A stretch of DNA of 64,000 nt, taken from positions 1 to 64,000 of the forward strand of contig CAYSTJ010000006.1 in NCBI GenBank assembly GCA_964434105.1, written 5' to 3'. The DNA comes from CAYNST01 sp964434105. GTDB lineage: Bacteria > Pseudomonadota > Gammaproteobacteria > Pseudomonadales > Cellvibrionaceae. Shown here in pieces: positions 17,664 to 27,235 of the stretch. Under the pieces are notes generated by a model. It was not told where the DNA came from, did no database searches, and saw nothing but the letters and a program-made list of their open reading frames with translations. The position numbers were made by a program, and so were the translations under genes. Each line of letters starts with the position of its first letter. Position 1 is the first letter of the stretch.

Positions 17664-17749
17664 GAATCGCGTGTGGTGTTCGGAAGATTAACGCTGACTT
17701 CGTCCCAGGTACGCGAGCAGGTACCTTAAACAGCAGGAGATTTTGTAAC

Positions 17750-18361
17750 TTGAGAAAAATTATCGCAATGCTATTTTGCCTGACGTCAATGGCCCATGCC
17801 AGCAGTGTCGACGAATTGAAAAAGCGCCTCGAAAAAGTTGATACGCTGGAAGGGGAGTTCACCCAGCGTGTGAAAGACAGCCAGGGGCAGGTGATCCAGT
17901 CCGGAGGTGGTGAGTTTTCGATTAAGCGACCCGGCTATTTTTATTGGGAAACCAGGGATCCGTTTGCCCAGATTATTGTTGGCAATCCGCAAAAACTGTG
18001 GGTATACGACCCGGATCTAGAGCAGGTAACGGTTCAAAAGCAAAACGTCAGTGACGGTGTTTATAATCCGTCCAGATTACTGAGTGGCGATCTGTCGGGC
18101 CTGGACACATCGTTCAATGTCACAGCGACGGTGGATCCGGCCGGAGCGCGGTTTACCCTCACGCCCAAAAATGCGCAGGCGCAATACGAGGACATTGTGC
18201 TGCAGTTCGACCAGGTGGCGCCGGTTTCTTTTACCTTTTCAGATCGTCTGCACCAGGTTACCGAAATCCGCTTTACCCGGCGGGACGTGAATCGCCCGGT
18301 GAAACAAAGCCGCTTCGAGTTCGAACCGCCCGCCGGGACCGATATAGTCGTCAATGAGTGA
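17750..18361 (+). CDS. lolA: Outer-membrane lipoprotein chaperone LolA
   Basis: 203 aa from a TTG start preceded by AGGAGA. This start yields a clean signal peptide (MRKIIAMLFCLTSMAHA), whereas the in-frame ATG 90 bp upstream, which overlaps the ftsK stop, would put 30 polar residues before it. LolA carries lipoproteins from the LolCDE transporter across the periplasm to LolB. The body shows the usual FTQRVKDSQGQVIQSGGGEF and RPGYFYWETRDPFAQIIVGN motifs. It overlaps rarA by 8 bp. Confidence 0.92.
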   Translation: MRKIIAMLFCLTSMAHASSVDELKKRLEKVDTLEGEFTQRVKDSQGQVIQSGGGEFSIKRPGYFYWETRDPFAQIIVGNPQKLWVYDPDLEQVTVQKQNVSDGVYNPSRLLSGDLSGLDTSFNVTATVDPAGARFTLTPKNAQAQYEDIVLQFDQVAPVSFTFSDRLHQVTEIRFTRRDVNRPVKQSRFEFEPPAGTDIVVNE

Positions 18362-19694
18362 AGACCTGTTCGGCACAGCTGAATCCGGGCTGGTACAACC
18401 ATTGGCCGCGCGTCTGCGACCGGCGAGTCTGGATGATTACGTGGGTCAGTTACATATACTGGGCCAGGGTAAACCGTTGCGTACGCTGCTGGATAAGGGA
18501 CTGCTGCATTCCATGGTGCTGTGGGGCCCGCCGGGTACAGGCAAAACAACGCTGGCCAGGCTGCTTTCGCACCATATCAAAGCCCGCTTTGTGGCTTTGT
18601 CTGCCGTGCTGGCCGGTGTCAAGGATATACGTAACGCCGTTGGCGAAGCGCAGATGGAGCGACAAAGAACGGGTCGCAACACTGTGTTGTTTATTGATGA
18701 AGTTCATCGTTTTAACAAATCCCAGCAAGATGCGTTTCTGCCCTATGTCGAAGATGGCACGGTTATTTTTGTCGGTGCGACGACAGAAAATCCGTCGTTC
18801 GAAGTGAATAACGCGCTGTTGAGTCGCTGCCGGGTGTACGTGCTTAAGTCCCTGGACCGGACCGCCCTGACGGCCATTGCCCGTCGTGCATTGACAGATG
18901 TAAGCCACGGGCTGGGTGCGCGCAATCTGCAAATGACAGAACCCGCATTGGAAAAGTTGATGGCGGCGGCGGATGGTGATGCCAGGCGCTTGCTTAACCT
19001 GTTGGAAATCGCCAGCGATTTTGTGGAAGATGGCGGCGTTTTTGCCGAGGAACAACTGTCGGAGGTGTTTGCAGGAGATACACGACGTTTCGATAAGGGC
19101 GGCGATATTTTCTATGAACAGATTTCTGCGCTGCATAAATCCGTACGTGGCAGCAACCCGGATGCGGCACTTTATTGGTTTGTTCGAATGCTGGATGGGG
19201 GCTGCGACCCGCTGTACATCGCTCGCCGCGTGGTACGCATGGCAAGCGAGGATATTGGGAACGCGGATCCGCGAGGATTGGCGCTGGCGCTGAATGCCTG
19301 GGATGTGCAGGAAAGGCTGGGCAGCCCGGAAGGGGAATTGGCCATCGCACAGGCTATTGCCTACCTGGCGGCAGCGCCCAAAAGTAACGCGGTTTATAAA
19401 GCGCTTCATGCGGCGTGGGATGATGTCAAAGCCATGCCCGGTTATGATGTGCCGCTGCATTTGCGCAACGCCCCGACCGCTATGATGAAAACCCTGGATT
19501 ATGGCAAGGGCTATCGTTACGCCCATGATGAACCGGATGCCTATGCAGCCGGTGCAAGCTATTTTCCTCAGGAGATGCCGAATCGAATATACTACGAGCC
19601 GGTTAATCGCGGCCTGGAGATTCAGATCGCCGACAAACTGAAAAGGCTACGCGAGCGCGACACGCCCGTGCGGCCCGATGGAGTCGGGTCTTGA
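18354..19694 (+). CDS. rarA: Replication-associated recombination protein RarA (MgsA)
   Basis: 446 aa. Clamp-loader-like AAA+ ATPase acting at stalled replication forks. Walker A GPPGTGKT is at 58-65, Walker B in VLFIDEVHRFN, sensor 1 in VGATTENPSFEVN, and the MgsA C-terminal tetramerisation block in DALYWFVRMLDGGCDPLYIARR-type sequence. Overlaps lolA at its start and crcB at its end (TTGA), so the ftsK-lolA-rarA-crcB genes are co-translated. Confidence 0.96.
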   Translation: MSEDLFGTAESGLVQPLAARLRPASLDDYVGQLHILGQGKPLRTLLDKGLLHSMVLWGPPGTGKTTLARLLSHHIKARFVALSAVLAGVKDIRNAVGEAQMERQRTGRNTVLFIDEVHRFNKSQQDAFLPYVEDGTVIFVGATTENPSFEVNNALLSRCRVYVLKSLDRTALTAIARRALTDVSHGLGARNLQMTEPALEKLMAAADGDARRLLNLLEIASDFVEDGGVFAEEQLSEVFAGDTRRFDKGGDIFYEQISALHKSVRGSNPDAALYWFVRMLDGGCDPLYIARRVVRMASEDIGNADPRGLALALNAWDVQERLGSPEGELAIAQAIAYLAAAPKSNAVYKALHAAWDDVKAMPGYDVPLHLRNAPTAMMKTLDYGKGYRYAHDEPDAYAAGASYFPQEMPNRIYYEPVNRGLEIQIADKLKRLRERDTPVRPDGVGS

Positions 19695-20071
19695 ACTGGC
19701 TCGCCATTGCAGCGGGAGGCGCACTGGGTGCCCTGTTACGAGCCGGCGTCAGTCATTGGATTACGTCATCGCCGGGACGTTTTCCCTGGGCGACATTTAC
19801 AGTAAATGTGCTCGGCTGTTTACTGATGGGCACCCTGTATGTCCTGTTTATGGAAAAGCAGTGGATAGGCCCCGCCTGGCGGCCATTCCTGATGGTAGGT
19901 CTGCTCGGTGCCATTACCACCTTTTCCACGTTTGCGCTGGAGACCCTGTCGCTCTGGCAGGCAAACCGTCCGGTTCTGGCTGGCGTTTATGCGTTGGGCA
20001 GCTTTTCAGGAGGCTTTATGGCTGTTGGGCTGGGCTTTTTCCTGACCACCAGGGCGCTTGATGCGCAATAG
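19691..20071 (+). CDS. crcB: Fluoride channel CrcB/Fluc
   Basis: 126 aa. Small four-helix membrane protein that exports fluoride as an antiparallel dimer. Diagnostic sequence: GGALGALLRAGVS near the start, PWATFTVNVLGCLLMG (with the conserved Asn of the pore) and GLLGAITTFSTFALE with the TTFSTF phenylalanine box. The start is a TTG overlapping the rarA stop. No crcB-type fluoride riboswitch can be expected upstream because the gene is embedded in coding sequence. Confidence 0.95.
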   Translation: MNWLAIAAGGALGALLRAGVSHWITSSPGRFPWATFTVNVLGCLLMGTLYVLFMEKQWIGPAWRPFLMVGLLGAITTFSTFALETLSLWQANRPVLAGVYALGSFSGGFMAVGLGFFLTTRALDAQ

Positions 20072-20139
20072 CGCTCCGCTGTTTCACAAGGCTGTCGGTG
20101 CGTCGACAACAAATTCACAGCAATCAGAAAAAGAAGATT

Positions 20140-21420
20140 ATGTTAGATCCCAAATTACTTCGAACACAGTTGCAGGAGGTCGCCGACGCGTTGGCGCGCC
20201 GTGGTTATACGCTGGACGTAGCCGGCGTGCGGGCACTGGAAGAGCAACGTAAGACCATTCAACTTAACTGCGAATCGTTGCAGCAGGAAAGTAACAGCCG
20301 TGCAAGGAAAATAGGCGCATTAAAAGCGCAGGGGGGCGATATTCAGCCGCTCCTGAAAGAGGTTGGCGACCTGAAAGCCAAGCTGGTGCAGGCGGAGTCC
20401 GATCTGGCCGCCATCAACCAGCAGTGGGAAGTTGCGCTGAATCAAATCCCGAACCTTCCGGCGGCGGACGTCCCAGCGGGCGAGTCGGAAGCGGATAACA
20501 AGGAAATTAGCCGTTGGGGCACACCGCGTACGTTTGATTTCGATGCGAAGGACCATGTCGATCTGGGTGAATCCCTGCAGCAGTTGGATTTTGAACTGGC
20601 GGTAAAAATTACCGGTTCCCGCTTTTCCGTGGTCAAGCACCAGGTTGCCCGACTCCAGCGTGCGCTAACCCAGTTTATGCTCAACACACACATTACTGAA
20701 CATGGTTATCAGGAGATGTATGTTCCCTATATGGTCAATCGGGAGTCACTTTACGGCACCGGCCAGCTGCCGAAATTTGAGGAAGACCTGTTCAAGCTTA
20801 CTGATGAGCGCGAGTTCTATCTCATTCCTACCGCCGAAGTACCTCTGACGAATATCGTCCGCAACGAAATTGTCGAAGAATCGCTATTGCCATTGCGCCT
20901 GGTGGCTCACACACCCTGTTTCCGTTCGGAGGCTGGCAGTTACGGCCGGGATACCCGCGGCATGATCCGTCAACATCAATTCGAGAAAGTAGAGCTGGTT
21001 CAGTTTGTGACACCGGATGCGTCGGAGCAGGCCCTTGAGGAATTGACCGGGCACGCAGAAGCCATTTTGCAAAAGCTGGACCTGCCCTATCGACGCATGT
21101 TGCTGTGTGGGGGTGACATGGGCTTTTCCGCGGCCAGAACCTATGACCTGGAAGTCTGGTTGCCCTCGCAGAAAAAATACCGCGAGATATCCTCCTGCAG
21201 TAATTTCCGCGATTTTCAGGCGCGTCGCATGAAAGCCCGTTTCCGCAACGCCACGACTGGTAAACCCGAACTGCTGCATACCCTCAACGGATCCGGTCTT
21301 GCGGTCGGCCGGACCCTAATTGCCGTAATGGAAACCTATCAGCAGGCCGATGGCAGCATACTGGTGCCGGACGAGCTGGTGCCCTATATGGGCGGCATTA
21401 ACTGTATAGAGCGGATCTAG
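20140..21420 (+). CDS. serS: Seryl-tRNA synthetase
   Basis: 426 aa from the ATG that gives the standard MLDPKLLRTQL N-terminus, with AAGAAG before it. Class II synthetase. The N-terminal coiled-coil arm that holds the long variable arm of tRNA-Ser spans about 25-105. Motif 2 is CFRSEAGSYGRDTRGMIRQH; motif 3 is in NGSGLAVGRTLIAVMETYQ. It lies in the rarA-crcB-serS-cysG series, 68 bp after crcB. Confidence 0.97.
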   Translation: MLDPKLLRTQLQEVADALARRGYTLDVAGVRALEEQRKTIQLNCESLQQESNSRARKIGALKAQGGDIQPLLKEVGDLKAKLVQAESDLAAINQQWEVALNQIPNLPAADVPAGESEADNKEISRWGTPRTFDFDAKDHVDLGESLQQLDFELAVKITGSRFSVVKHQVARLQRALTQFMLNTHITEHGYQEMYVPYMVNRESLYGTGQLPKFEEDLFKLTDEREFYLIPTAEVPLTNIVRNEIVEESLLPLRLVAHTPCFRSEAGSYGRDTRGMIRQHQFEKVELVQFVTPDASEQALEELTGHAEAILQKLDLPYRRMLLCGGDMGFSAARTYDLEVWLPSQKKYREISSCSNFRDFQARRMKARFRNATTGKPELLHTLNGSGLAVGRTLIAVMETYQQADGSILVPDELVPYMGGINCIERI

Positions 21421-21426
21421 CTCGGC

Positions 21427-22806
21427 ATGGACTATCTGCCGCTGTTCTTTGATTTACGTCATCAGACCTGCCTGCTGGTGGGCGGTGGCACCGTCGCTTT
21501 GCGCAAGGCGCGGCTGCTGGACAAGGCTGGAGCGCGCATACGCGTCGTCGCGCCCGAGATTTTGGATGATCTGCGGCAAATCGTGGAAGACCGGGGTGGG
21601 GAGCTTGTCGCCGGTGCTTATCGACCGACATATCTGGACGGTGTTGTGCTGGTCATTTCCGCGACCGACAATTCGATGCTCAATGAGCAGGTAGCGAAAG
21701 ACTGCCGGGCACGCAACCTGCCAGTCAATGTCGTGGACAGTCCGGCCTTGTGTTCAGTGATCATGCCGGCCATAGTCGATCGTAGTCCGTTGATTGTTGC
21801 CGCGTCGAGTGGTGGCGAGGCACCGGTGCTGGCGCGTATGGTTCGCGCCCGTCTGGAATCCTGGTTGCCGGGTAACTGGGGTCGTCTCGCCGAACTGGCA
21901 AGCCGGTATCGGAGTGCGGTCAAACAGCGACTTCCGGACACGGAGCAACGTCGCCGCTTCTGGGAATCTGTGCTGGAAGGGCCGGTATTCGAATCAGCCA
22001 TGGCCGGTAACAATGCGCTGGCGGAAACGCAGTTACAGCATCAGTTGAATCACCCGGACGAACCGGATCAGGGAGAAGTCTATCTCGTTGGTGCCGGGCC
22101 GGGCGACCCTGACCTGCTGACCTTCAAGGCGCTGCGATTGATGCAGAAGGCGGAGGTGGTGCTATATGATCGTCTTGTATCACAGCCGATTCTTGAAATG
22201 GTGCGACGTGATGCCGAACGTATTTACGTCGGAAAGCGTCGTTCCGAGCACAGTATGGCGCAACCACAAATCAACGCGCTATTGCTGGAACTCGCCCGAC
22301 AGGGCAAACGGGTGCTGAGACTGAAGGGCGGCGATCCTTTCATATTTGGGCGTGGCGGCGAAGAAATCGACCTGCTGGCCAAAAATAATATACCGTTTCA
22401 GGTGGTGCCGGGTATCACTGCCGCCAGTGGTTGTGCCTGTTACGCCGGTATCCCGTTGACGCACAGGGATTTCGCTCACTCGGTGCGTTTCGCCACCGGT
22501 CACCTCAAGGCAGAGTCCGAAGACTTGCACTGGCAGGAGTTTGTCAGCGATGATCAGACACTGGTGTTCTACATGGGACTATCGGGGTTGGAACGGATTT
22601 GTCAACGGCTGATACAACACGGGAAGCGGGCTGATACCCCCGCGGCCCTGATCGAGCAGGGCACTACATCGGCCCAGAAAGTGCACGTAAGTACGCTGGG
22701 ACAGCTGCCAGACTATGTTGGGCAGACGACTGTACAGGCGCCAACACTATTGATCGTCGGCGGCGTGGTCAGTCTGCATGAGCAATTGGGGTGGTTCCTC
22801 AAGTAA
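21427..22806 (+). CDS. cysG: Siroheme synthase CysG (trifunctional)
   Basis: 459 aa, as in E. coli (457 aa). The N-terminal part is the precorrin-2 dehydrogenase/sirohydrochlorin ferrochelatase (GGGTVALRKARLLDKAGA near 19-36). The C-terminal part is the uroporphyrinogen-III methyltransferase: VYLVGAGPGDPDLLTFKALR, then RLKGGDPFIFGRGGEE. The product siroheme serves sulfite and nitrite reductases. It begins 6 bp after the serS stop. Confidence 0.97.
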   Translation: MDYLPLFFDLRHQTCLLVGGGTVALRKARLLDKAGARIRVVAPEILDDLRQIVEDRGGELVAGAYRPTYLDGVVLVISATDNSMLNEQVAKDCRARNLPVNVVDSPALCSVIMPAIVDRSPLIVAASSGGEAPVLARMVRARLESWLPGNWGRLAELASRYRSAVKQRLPDTEQRRRFWESVLEGPVFESAMAGNNALAETQLQHQLNHPDEPDQGEVYLVGAGPGDPDLLTFKALRLMQKAEVVLYDRLVSQPILEMVRRDAERIYVGKRRSEHSMAQPQINALLLELARQGKRVLRLKGGDPFIFGRGGEEIDLLAKNNIPFQVVPGITAASGCACYAGIPLTHRDFAHSVRFATGHLKAESEDLHWQEFVSDDQTLVFYMGLSGLERICQRLIQHGKRADTPAALIEQGTTSAQKVHVSTLGQLPDYVGQTTVQAPTLLIVGGVVSLHEQLGWFLK

Positions 22807-22880
22807 ATGGGATAGTGGCCGAAGTCTATTAGATGACTTTTGTTTTGCCGAACGGGTCCGGAAACGCTAGGATTATCACT

Positions 22881-23144
22881 ATGATCAATATACACACAAA
22901 TCCCGTAGTCACGCCGCCCCAGAAATCGACGGTGGCGCCACGTCGCGCGGCACAGGTTGAGCCCTCCGTGGCCACGCCAAAAGACGGTAAAACCTATGCT
23001 GCCGGACGACCTTTCGTTGAACGCCGGAAGGGCGATCGGGACCGGCGGCAGAGCGATGCGGACCGGGGTCCGTTCGATATGCGGGCCGGGCGTGACCGTC
23101 GCAAAAACCGCCCTGGCCATCCATACGTGGAGACCGACGTTTAA
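22881..23144 (+). CDS. Small Arg-rich protein of unknown function
   Basis: 87 aa from an ATG with AGGA 8 bp upstream; an earlier in-frame ATG at 22833 is less likely. The N-terminal half is polar and Pro-rich. The C-terminal half has repeated arginine-pair units: VERRKGDRDRR, then DRGPFDMRAGRDRRKN. No membrane segment or Cys. I recognise similar RR-repeat proteins as hypothetical in marine gammaproteobacteria but know no function. The charge suggests nucleic-acid or membrane-surface binding. Confidence 0.65.
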   Translation: MINIHTNPVVTPPQKSTVAPRRAAQVEPSVATPKDGKTYAAGRPFVERRKGDRDRRQSDADRGPFDMRAGRDRRKNRPGHPYVETDV

Positions 23145-23262
23145 AGCAGATCGGCGTTAACCCCAGGCCCCAAAATTGATTGACCTGGCTGTGCAGTGTG
23201 GCTGGGGAGTCCGTGTGCGCCAGGGATCCGAATGAACCCTCTGAAAAAGCAGGACAGGCAGC

Positions 23263-24621
23263 ATGAGTCAGTTCGATTACGACCTGTTGATTATCGGCGC
23301 GGGATCGGCCGGTGTACGGTGCGCGCGGGTTGCGGCTGAACTGGGTGCGCGCGTCGCGGTTATAGAGAACCGTTATATGGGCGGCACCTGCGTCAATGTG
23401 GGTTGCATTCCGAAAAAGCTGTTTTTCTATGCATCCCGCTTCCGGGAGCATTTCGAAAGTGCCAGCGGCTTTGGCTGGACCGTTGAGCCAGGCACCTTGG
23501 ACTGGAATATCCTCCGAGACTCCAAAACAGAGGAAATACAACGGCTTAACCGCGTTTACGAATCCATTCTCGAGAAGGCAGGCGTCGACATCGTGACCGG
23601 TTCGGCTCAGATCCTTGGCCCGCAGTCGGTTTCGGTCAATGGTGAGACGTTATCCAGCCGTTATCTGGTAATCGCGACGGGCGGATGGCCGCGAACAGGC
23701 CAATACCCCGGCGCCGAACTCGCGATTAATTCAAATGATATTTTTTTCCTGGAGAAGCTGCCGCATCGAATTCTCATTGAGGGTGGCGGTTTCGTCGCGG
23801 TAGAGTTTGCCGGGATTTTTCACGGGCTGGGATGTGAGGTTGAACTCGTATATCGTGGCGAACCCTTTCTGCGGGGTTTCGATGATGATATTCGGACTTT
23901 CCTCGCGCAGCAGATGCGAGAAAAAGGCATAGAGCTGCGTTTCAGGACAGAGATAGCATCCATCGTATGCGATGAGGTGACAGGGTCCCGCAAAGTGACA
24001 TTTAACGATGGACGTCAAAGCGACTTCGATACGGTACTGAGCGCAATTGGCCGCAGGCCAATGACTGACGACCTGAATCTGGCGCGCGTGGGTGTCAAAA
24101 CCGGACAGGGTGGCACTATCGACGTCGATGATCAGTTTCGAACCAGCGTGCCATCCATATTCGCATTGGGTGACGTGGTCGGACGGATGCCTCTGACACC
24201 CGTCGCACTTAAAGAAGGAGCTGCGCTGGCAAAGTTTCTGTTCCGGGATGAGCCGGTTCAGCTGGATTATCACAAAATTCCCGCTGCGGTATTCAGTCAG
24301 CCGGAAGTGGCAACTATTGGACTGAGCGAGGCAGACGCGCGCGCCAGATACGATGAGGTCGACGTATATAAAACCAGCTTTAAACCGCTGAAGCATACCT
24401 TGAGCGGGTTACCGGAGCGCACGTTGATGAAACTCGTGGTCAGGCGATCAGATCAGGTGGTAGTTGGCTGCCATATGGTGGGGGATCACGCGGGCGAGAT
24501 CATGCAGGGCATTACAATTGCGGTCACCATGAACGCAACCAAGCAGGATTTCGACAGGACTGTGGCAATTCACCCCACGGCAGCCGAAGAGTTCGTTACC
24601 ATGCGTGCGATAACGTCCTGA
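23263..24621 (+). CDS. gor: Glutathione-disulfide reductase
   Basis: 452 aa. FAD/NADPH enzyme keeping glutathione reduced. FAD motif IIGAGSAGVRCARVAAELG is near 10-28; the redox pair is C43/C48 in GGTCVNVGCIPKK; the C-terminal catalytic His is H437 in AIHPTAAEEF. The NADPH-site sequence is GGGFVAVEFAGIFHGLG. It stands alone, convergent with the lipoprotein gene and ending in a shared hairpin. Confidence 0.95.
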   Translation: MSQFDYDLLIIGAGSAGVRCARVAAELGARVAVIENRYMGGTCVNVGCIPKKLFFYASRFREHFESASGFGWTVEPGTLDWNILRDSKTEEIQRLNRVYESILEKAGVDIVTGSAQILGPQSVSVNGETLSSRYLVIATGGWPRTGQYPGAELAINSNDIFFLEKLPHRILIEGGGFVAVEFAGIFHGLGCEVELVYRGEPFLRGFDDDIRTFLAQQMREKGIELRFRTEIASIVCDEVTGSRKVTFNDGRQSDFDTVLSAIGRRPMTDDLNLARVGVKTGQGGTIDVDDQFRTSVPSIFALGDVVGRMPLTPVALKEGAALAKFLFRDEPVQLDYHKIPAAVFSQPEVATIGLSEADARARYDEVDVYKTSFKPLKHTLSGLPERTLMKLVVRRSDQVVVGCHMVGDHAGEIMQGITIAVTMNATKQDFDRTVAIHPTAAEEFVTMRAITS

Positions 24622-24640
24622 CACCGGTCGGGACGTTATC
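24609..24640. terminator. Hairpin between convergent gor and lipoprotein genes
   Basis: A perfect 10-bp stem GATAACGTCC/GGACGTTATC with a 12-nt loop that contains the gor stop codon. Being symmetric, it could act on both converging transcripts, though neither side has a clear T-run. Confidence 0.55.
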
Positions 24641-24654
24641 CTGGCCTGCAGAAT

Positions 24655-27060
24655 TCAGCGGGCTACCCGAACTCTTTCATTGGTTATCAGATCAACAGCC
24701 ATAATCGCGTTCCGTGCTTCCTCGATGACCAGTGCGTACTCGAACACCGGATGTACCGCCATGGCGGTCGGCGCAATGAATTGCTGTCGCACTTTGTCCG
24801 GATTTGAAACCAATAAAGACCTGGCGCCACTTTCCAGATCGACCGACACGATGCTGTCCAGCCCGGAGTCAAGGACCAGCGCCCGGGTTCCTTCTTCATT
24901 AATCCAGATATCCCGCGGAACGTTCAGGTTGACGGCCCCTTCATCGTTGGAATACAACGAGACTGGCGTTCTTTCGCCGGTGGTCAGATCGATGGCATAC
25001 AGGGCTTTGTTGGTGCGGTCGACTGCCAGCAGCCGGTTTCGTTGTTCATCGAGTGCCAGCGCTGCTGGCGCCCGCAACGGGTGTTTACTGTTGGGCAGAC
25101 CTGGTGCCGTCAGAAGGGTGGATTCCACCGTATTATCTTCCAGAATGCGTAAGCGATGTATCGCGCCGTAGCCGGTTTCAAATTGTTGCGCGATGTAAAC
25201 CGTGCGCCGCGCCCCGGAATAGACTACGTCATATAATGGACTGCTTCCAAAGCCGATTCTCGGGTCGAATTCGAATAACAGATTTTTGGCACCGGTGTCC
25301 ATATTGACGTTGACCACTCTCGCGACCGTTCTGCTGCGATTGGAATCCGGGACAGTTACCGTTTCCTGAGAAAGCACATAGAGATTGCCGGCCGTGTCGT
25401 CGCGTGTCAGTCCAATTGGCTGTGAGATCCGTACGCTGTCGGTCGGTTTGACATTGTCCGCAAGACGTTCGCGGACGCCAGTGCTGAGGTCCGAGACAAA
25501 AAGGGTTGAGCGATAGCGATCCGTCGTAAAGAACCGGTTGGCGCTAACATCCAGAGTGATGCTGTTCGGGGCAATGAAAACCGTGTCAGGATCATAGAAC
25601 TGGTCGCCTAGCCGGGCGCGGCTGCCGTTGGCCGGGTCAATCACCAGAAACTGGTTAAGGGCGGTATCGTAGGTATAGAGTTGCCGGGTCGTTCGGTCCA
25701 GGGCAAAGAAACCTGTACTGATCGATTGCGGTTCAGCGTTGGGTGGTACGTCATTGCCGGCAATGACAACGTGCTCACCGGAGTCAACATCAAACTTTAC
25801 CAGATCGTTTTCATCCAGTACCAGCAAGGCCGAATTGTCGTGATCCAACAGCAGTTGTGCGGGGCTTTTGAGGATAAACTGCGCGCGCACGTTGTCCGGG
25901 TCGGCGCTGTCAGCCCAGGCGTCTTTCGCTTTATTAATCAGCTCGGTCTGCGCCGCTTGCGACTCGGGATAAAACCAACTGACATCGCCCGATGCCTTGT
26001 CAACCCGCTTAATGCGGTGTACGGGCACGCTCGGGCCATTGTTGGACAGCGCGACGACGCAACTGTCCAGCACATACAATGCGCCTGATTGTGCATCATC
26101 GGCCATGGCCTGAATGTTCAGCAGGCTGGCATCATCCGGCGTGATGGTGTCCGGCAGGCGTGTCAGGATACTGAATTCGCCCGTGGCGGGATCCAGTCTG
26201 GAGATTGTCGCCGCGGTCAGCAGCTCTTCTGATAGCGTTGATGTCCGGATTGGCGCAAGGCAATCGCCAACTGGAAGACCGCGAAATAGCTCCAGTCCAC
26301 TGGTATAAACCGTTCCGCCCGATGCTTCAATGGTCAAGGGGATGGTGCCGGAGATGGCTTCAGTTTCATTGTAGTCCAGCAAAGACTGATCTCCGCTGGT
26401 CAGGTCAATAGCAACTATGGGGTTCTCGGTATCCCGACGGTTGATAATCAGTCTGTTTCCGGCCCGGTCCAGCGTCATACCGAGTGTCCGCTGAAGGTGG
26501 TTTTCTCCGGATTCCACGGGTGACATCAGGGTATGGACGCCCGTGTCCAGTTCAACCGCAATGATGCTGGCAGTAGCAATGTCCAGAACCAGCAGGCGGC
26601 TGTTGTCAGAATCCAGCACCATCCGGGATGCCGAAACAAGCTCCAGGCCTTTGCTGACCTGCAGCGTTGTTACCGCGTGCGTTTCGTCGGTATCCGTGAC
26701 ATAACTGACAGCAATTGCATTGTTACCGTCGGTCAGTGGTACCTCGGCGGTCCAGTGCGCCCAATTATCCTCAGTAGATGCACTGACGCCGTTAATCTGG
26801 ACGTCGGTGATGCCGGTACTGTCGGTAACCGCGCCGCGCACCGTGATCGAGGCCTCCTGTGTATGCGATCCGGACGGCGGAAAAGCCACATAGACATTTT
26901 CCAGGGTAATGGACCCGGATGACGTGGTACTTGATGAACTGGAACTCGATGTGGAGCCTGTGCTGGACGTGGTCTTGCTGCTGCTGTCACAGCCTGCGGC
27001 CAATATTGCGCAGACAAGGCCGACAGAAAGCGAGGCTGTTTTTATCATTCGGTTAAGCAT
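24655..27060 (-). CDS. Large lipoprotein with Ig-like domain and beta-propeller-type repeats
   Basis: 801 aa. Signal peptide with a lipobox ending LAAGC (Cys24), then a Ser/Thr/Gly low-complexity linker (about 25-48) of the kind common in Cellvibrio-like bacteria. Residues about 50-135 look like an Ig-type fold (ITVRGAVTDSTGITDVQING). The remainder has many strands repeating LLVLD...IxxVDLxTGxR..L, an NHL/YVTN-type propeller pattern, probably two or more blades sets. Expected location is an outer- or inner-membrane-anchored periplasmic or surface protein. Function unknown. It follows the Bat operon on the same strand after 176 bp. Confidence 0.8.
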   Translation of the reverse strand: MLNRMIKTASLSVGLVCAILAAGCDSSSKTTSSTGSTSSSSSSSTTSSGSITLENVYVAFPPSGSHTQEASITVRGAVTDSTGITDVQINGVSASTEDNWAHWTAEVPLTDGNNAIAVSYVTDTDETHAVTTLQVSKGLELVSASRMVLDSDNSRLLVLDIATASIIAVELDTGVHTLMSPVESGENHLQRTLGMTLDRAGNRLIINRRDTENPIVAIDLTSGDQSLLDYNETEAISGTIPLTIEASGGTVYTSGLELFRGLPVGDCLAPIRTSTLSEELLTAATISRLDPATGEFSILTRLPDTITPDDASLLNIQAMADDAQSGALYVLDSCVVALSNNGPSVPVHRIKRVDKASGDVSWFYPESQAAQTELINKAKDAWADSADPDNVRAQFILKSPAQLLLDHDNSALLVLDENDLVKFDVDSGEHVVIAGNDVPPNAEPQSISTGFFALDRTTRQLYTYDTALNQFLVIDPANGSRARLGDQFYDPDTVFIAPNSITLDVSANRFFTTDRYRSTLFVSDLSTGVRERLADNVKPTDSVRISQPIGLTRDDTAGNLYVLSQETVTVPDSNRSRTVARVVNVNMDTGAKNLLFEFDPRIGFGSSPLYDVVYSGARRTVYIAQQFETGYGAIHRLRILEDNTVESTLLTAPGLPNSKHPLRAPAALALDEQRNRLLAVDRTNKALYAIDLTTGERTPVSLYSNDEGAVNLNVPRDIWINEEGTRALVLDSGLDSIVSVDLESGARSLLVSNPDKVRQQFIAPTAMAVHPVFEYALVIEEARNAIMAVDLITNERVRVAR

Positions 27061-27235
27061 TAAAAAAATATCCCGGATAGTAGTGACAGAGTGCTGGCTC
27101 TGCAACGGACGCTTCGTAGGCCGGCCCCGGGCCGGATTGAAGTTAAGGGGTGCCCGCCAGCCACCGCGCATCTTACGCTGCGCGTGGCCTCAGTGCCAGT
27201 TTCATCGACTCCGCCGAAGCGAGCCGATATTAAGT

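Noticed and set aside
17660..17749. ATG overlapping the ftsK stop as the lolA start
   Set aside because: It would place about 30 polar residues before the signal peptide; the TTG at 17750 has AGGAGA and a clean signal sequence.
18450..19526. Long reverse open frame opposite rarA (358 codons)
   Set aside because: Shadow frame; rarA has complete AAA+ motifs on the other strand.
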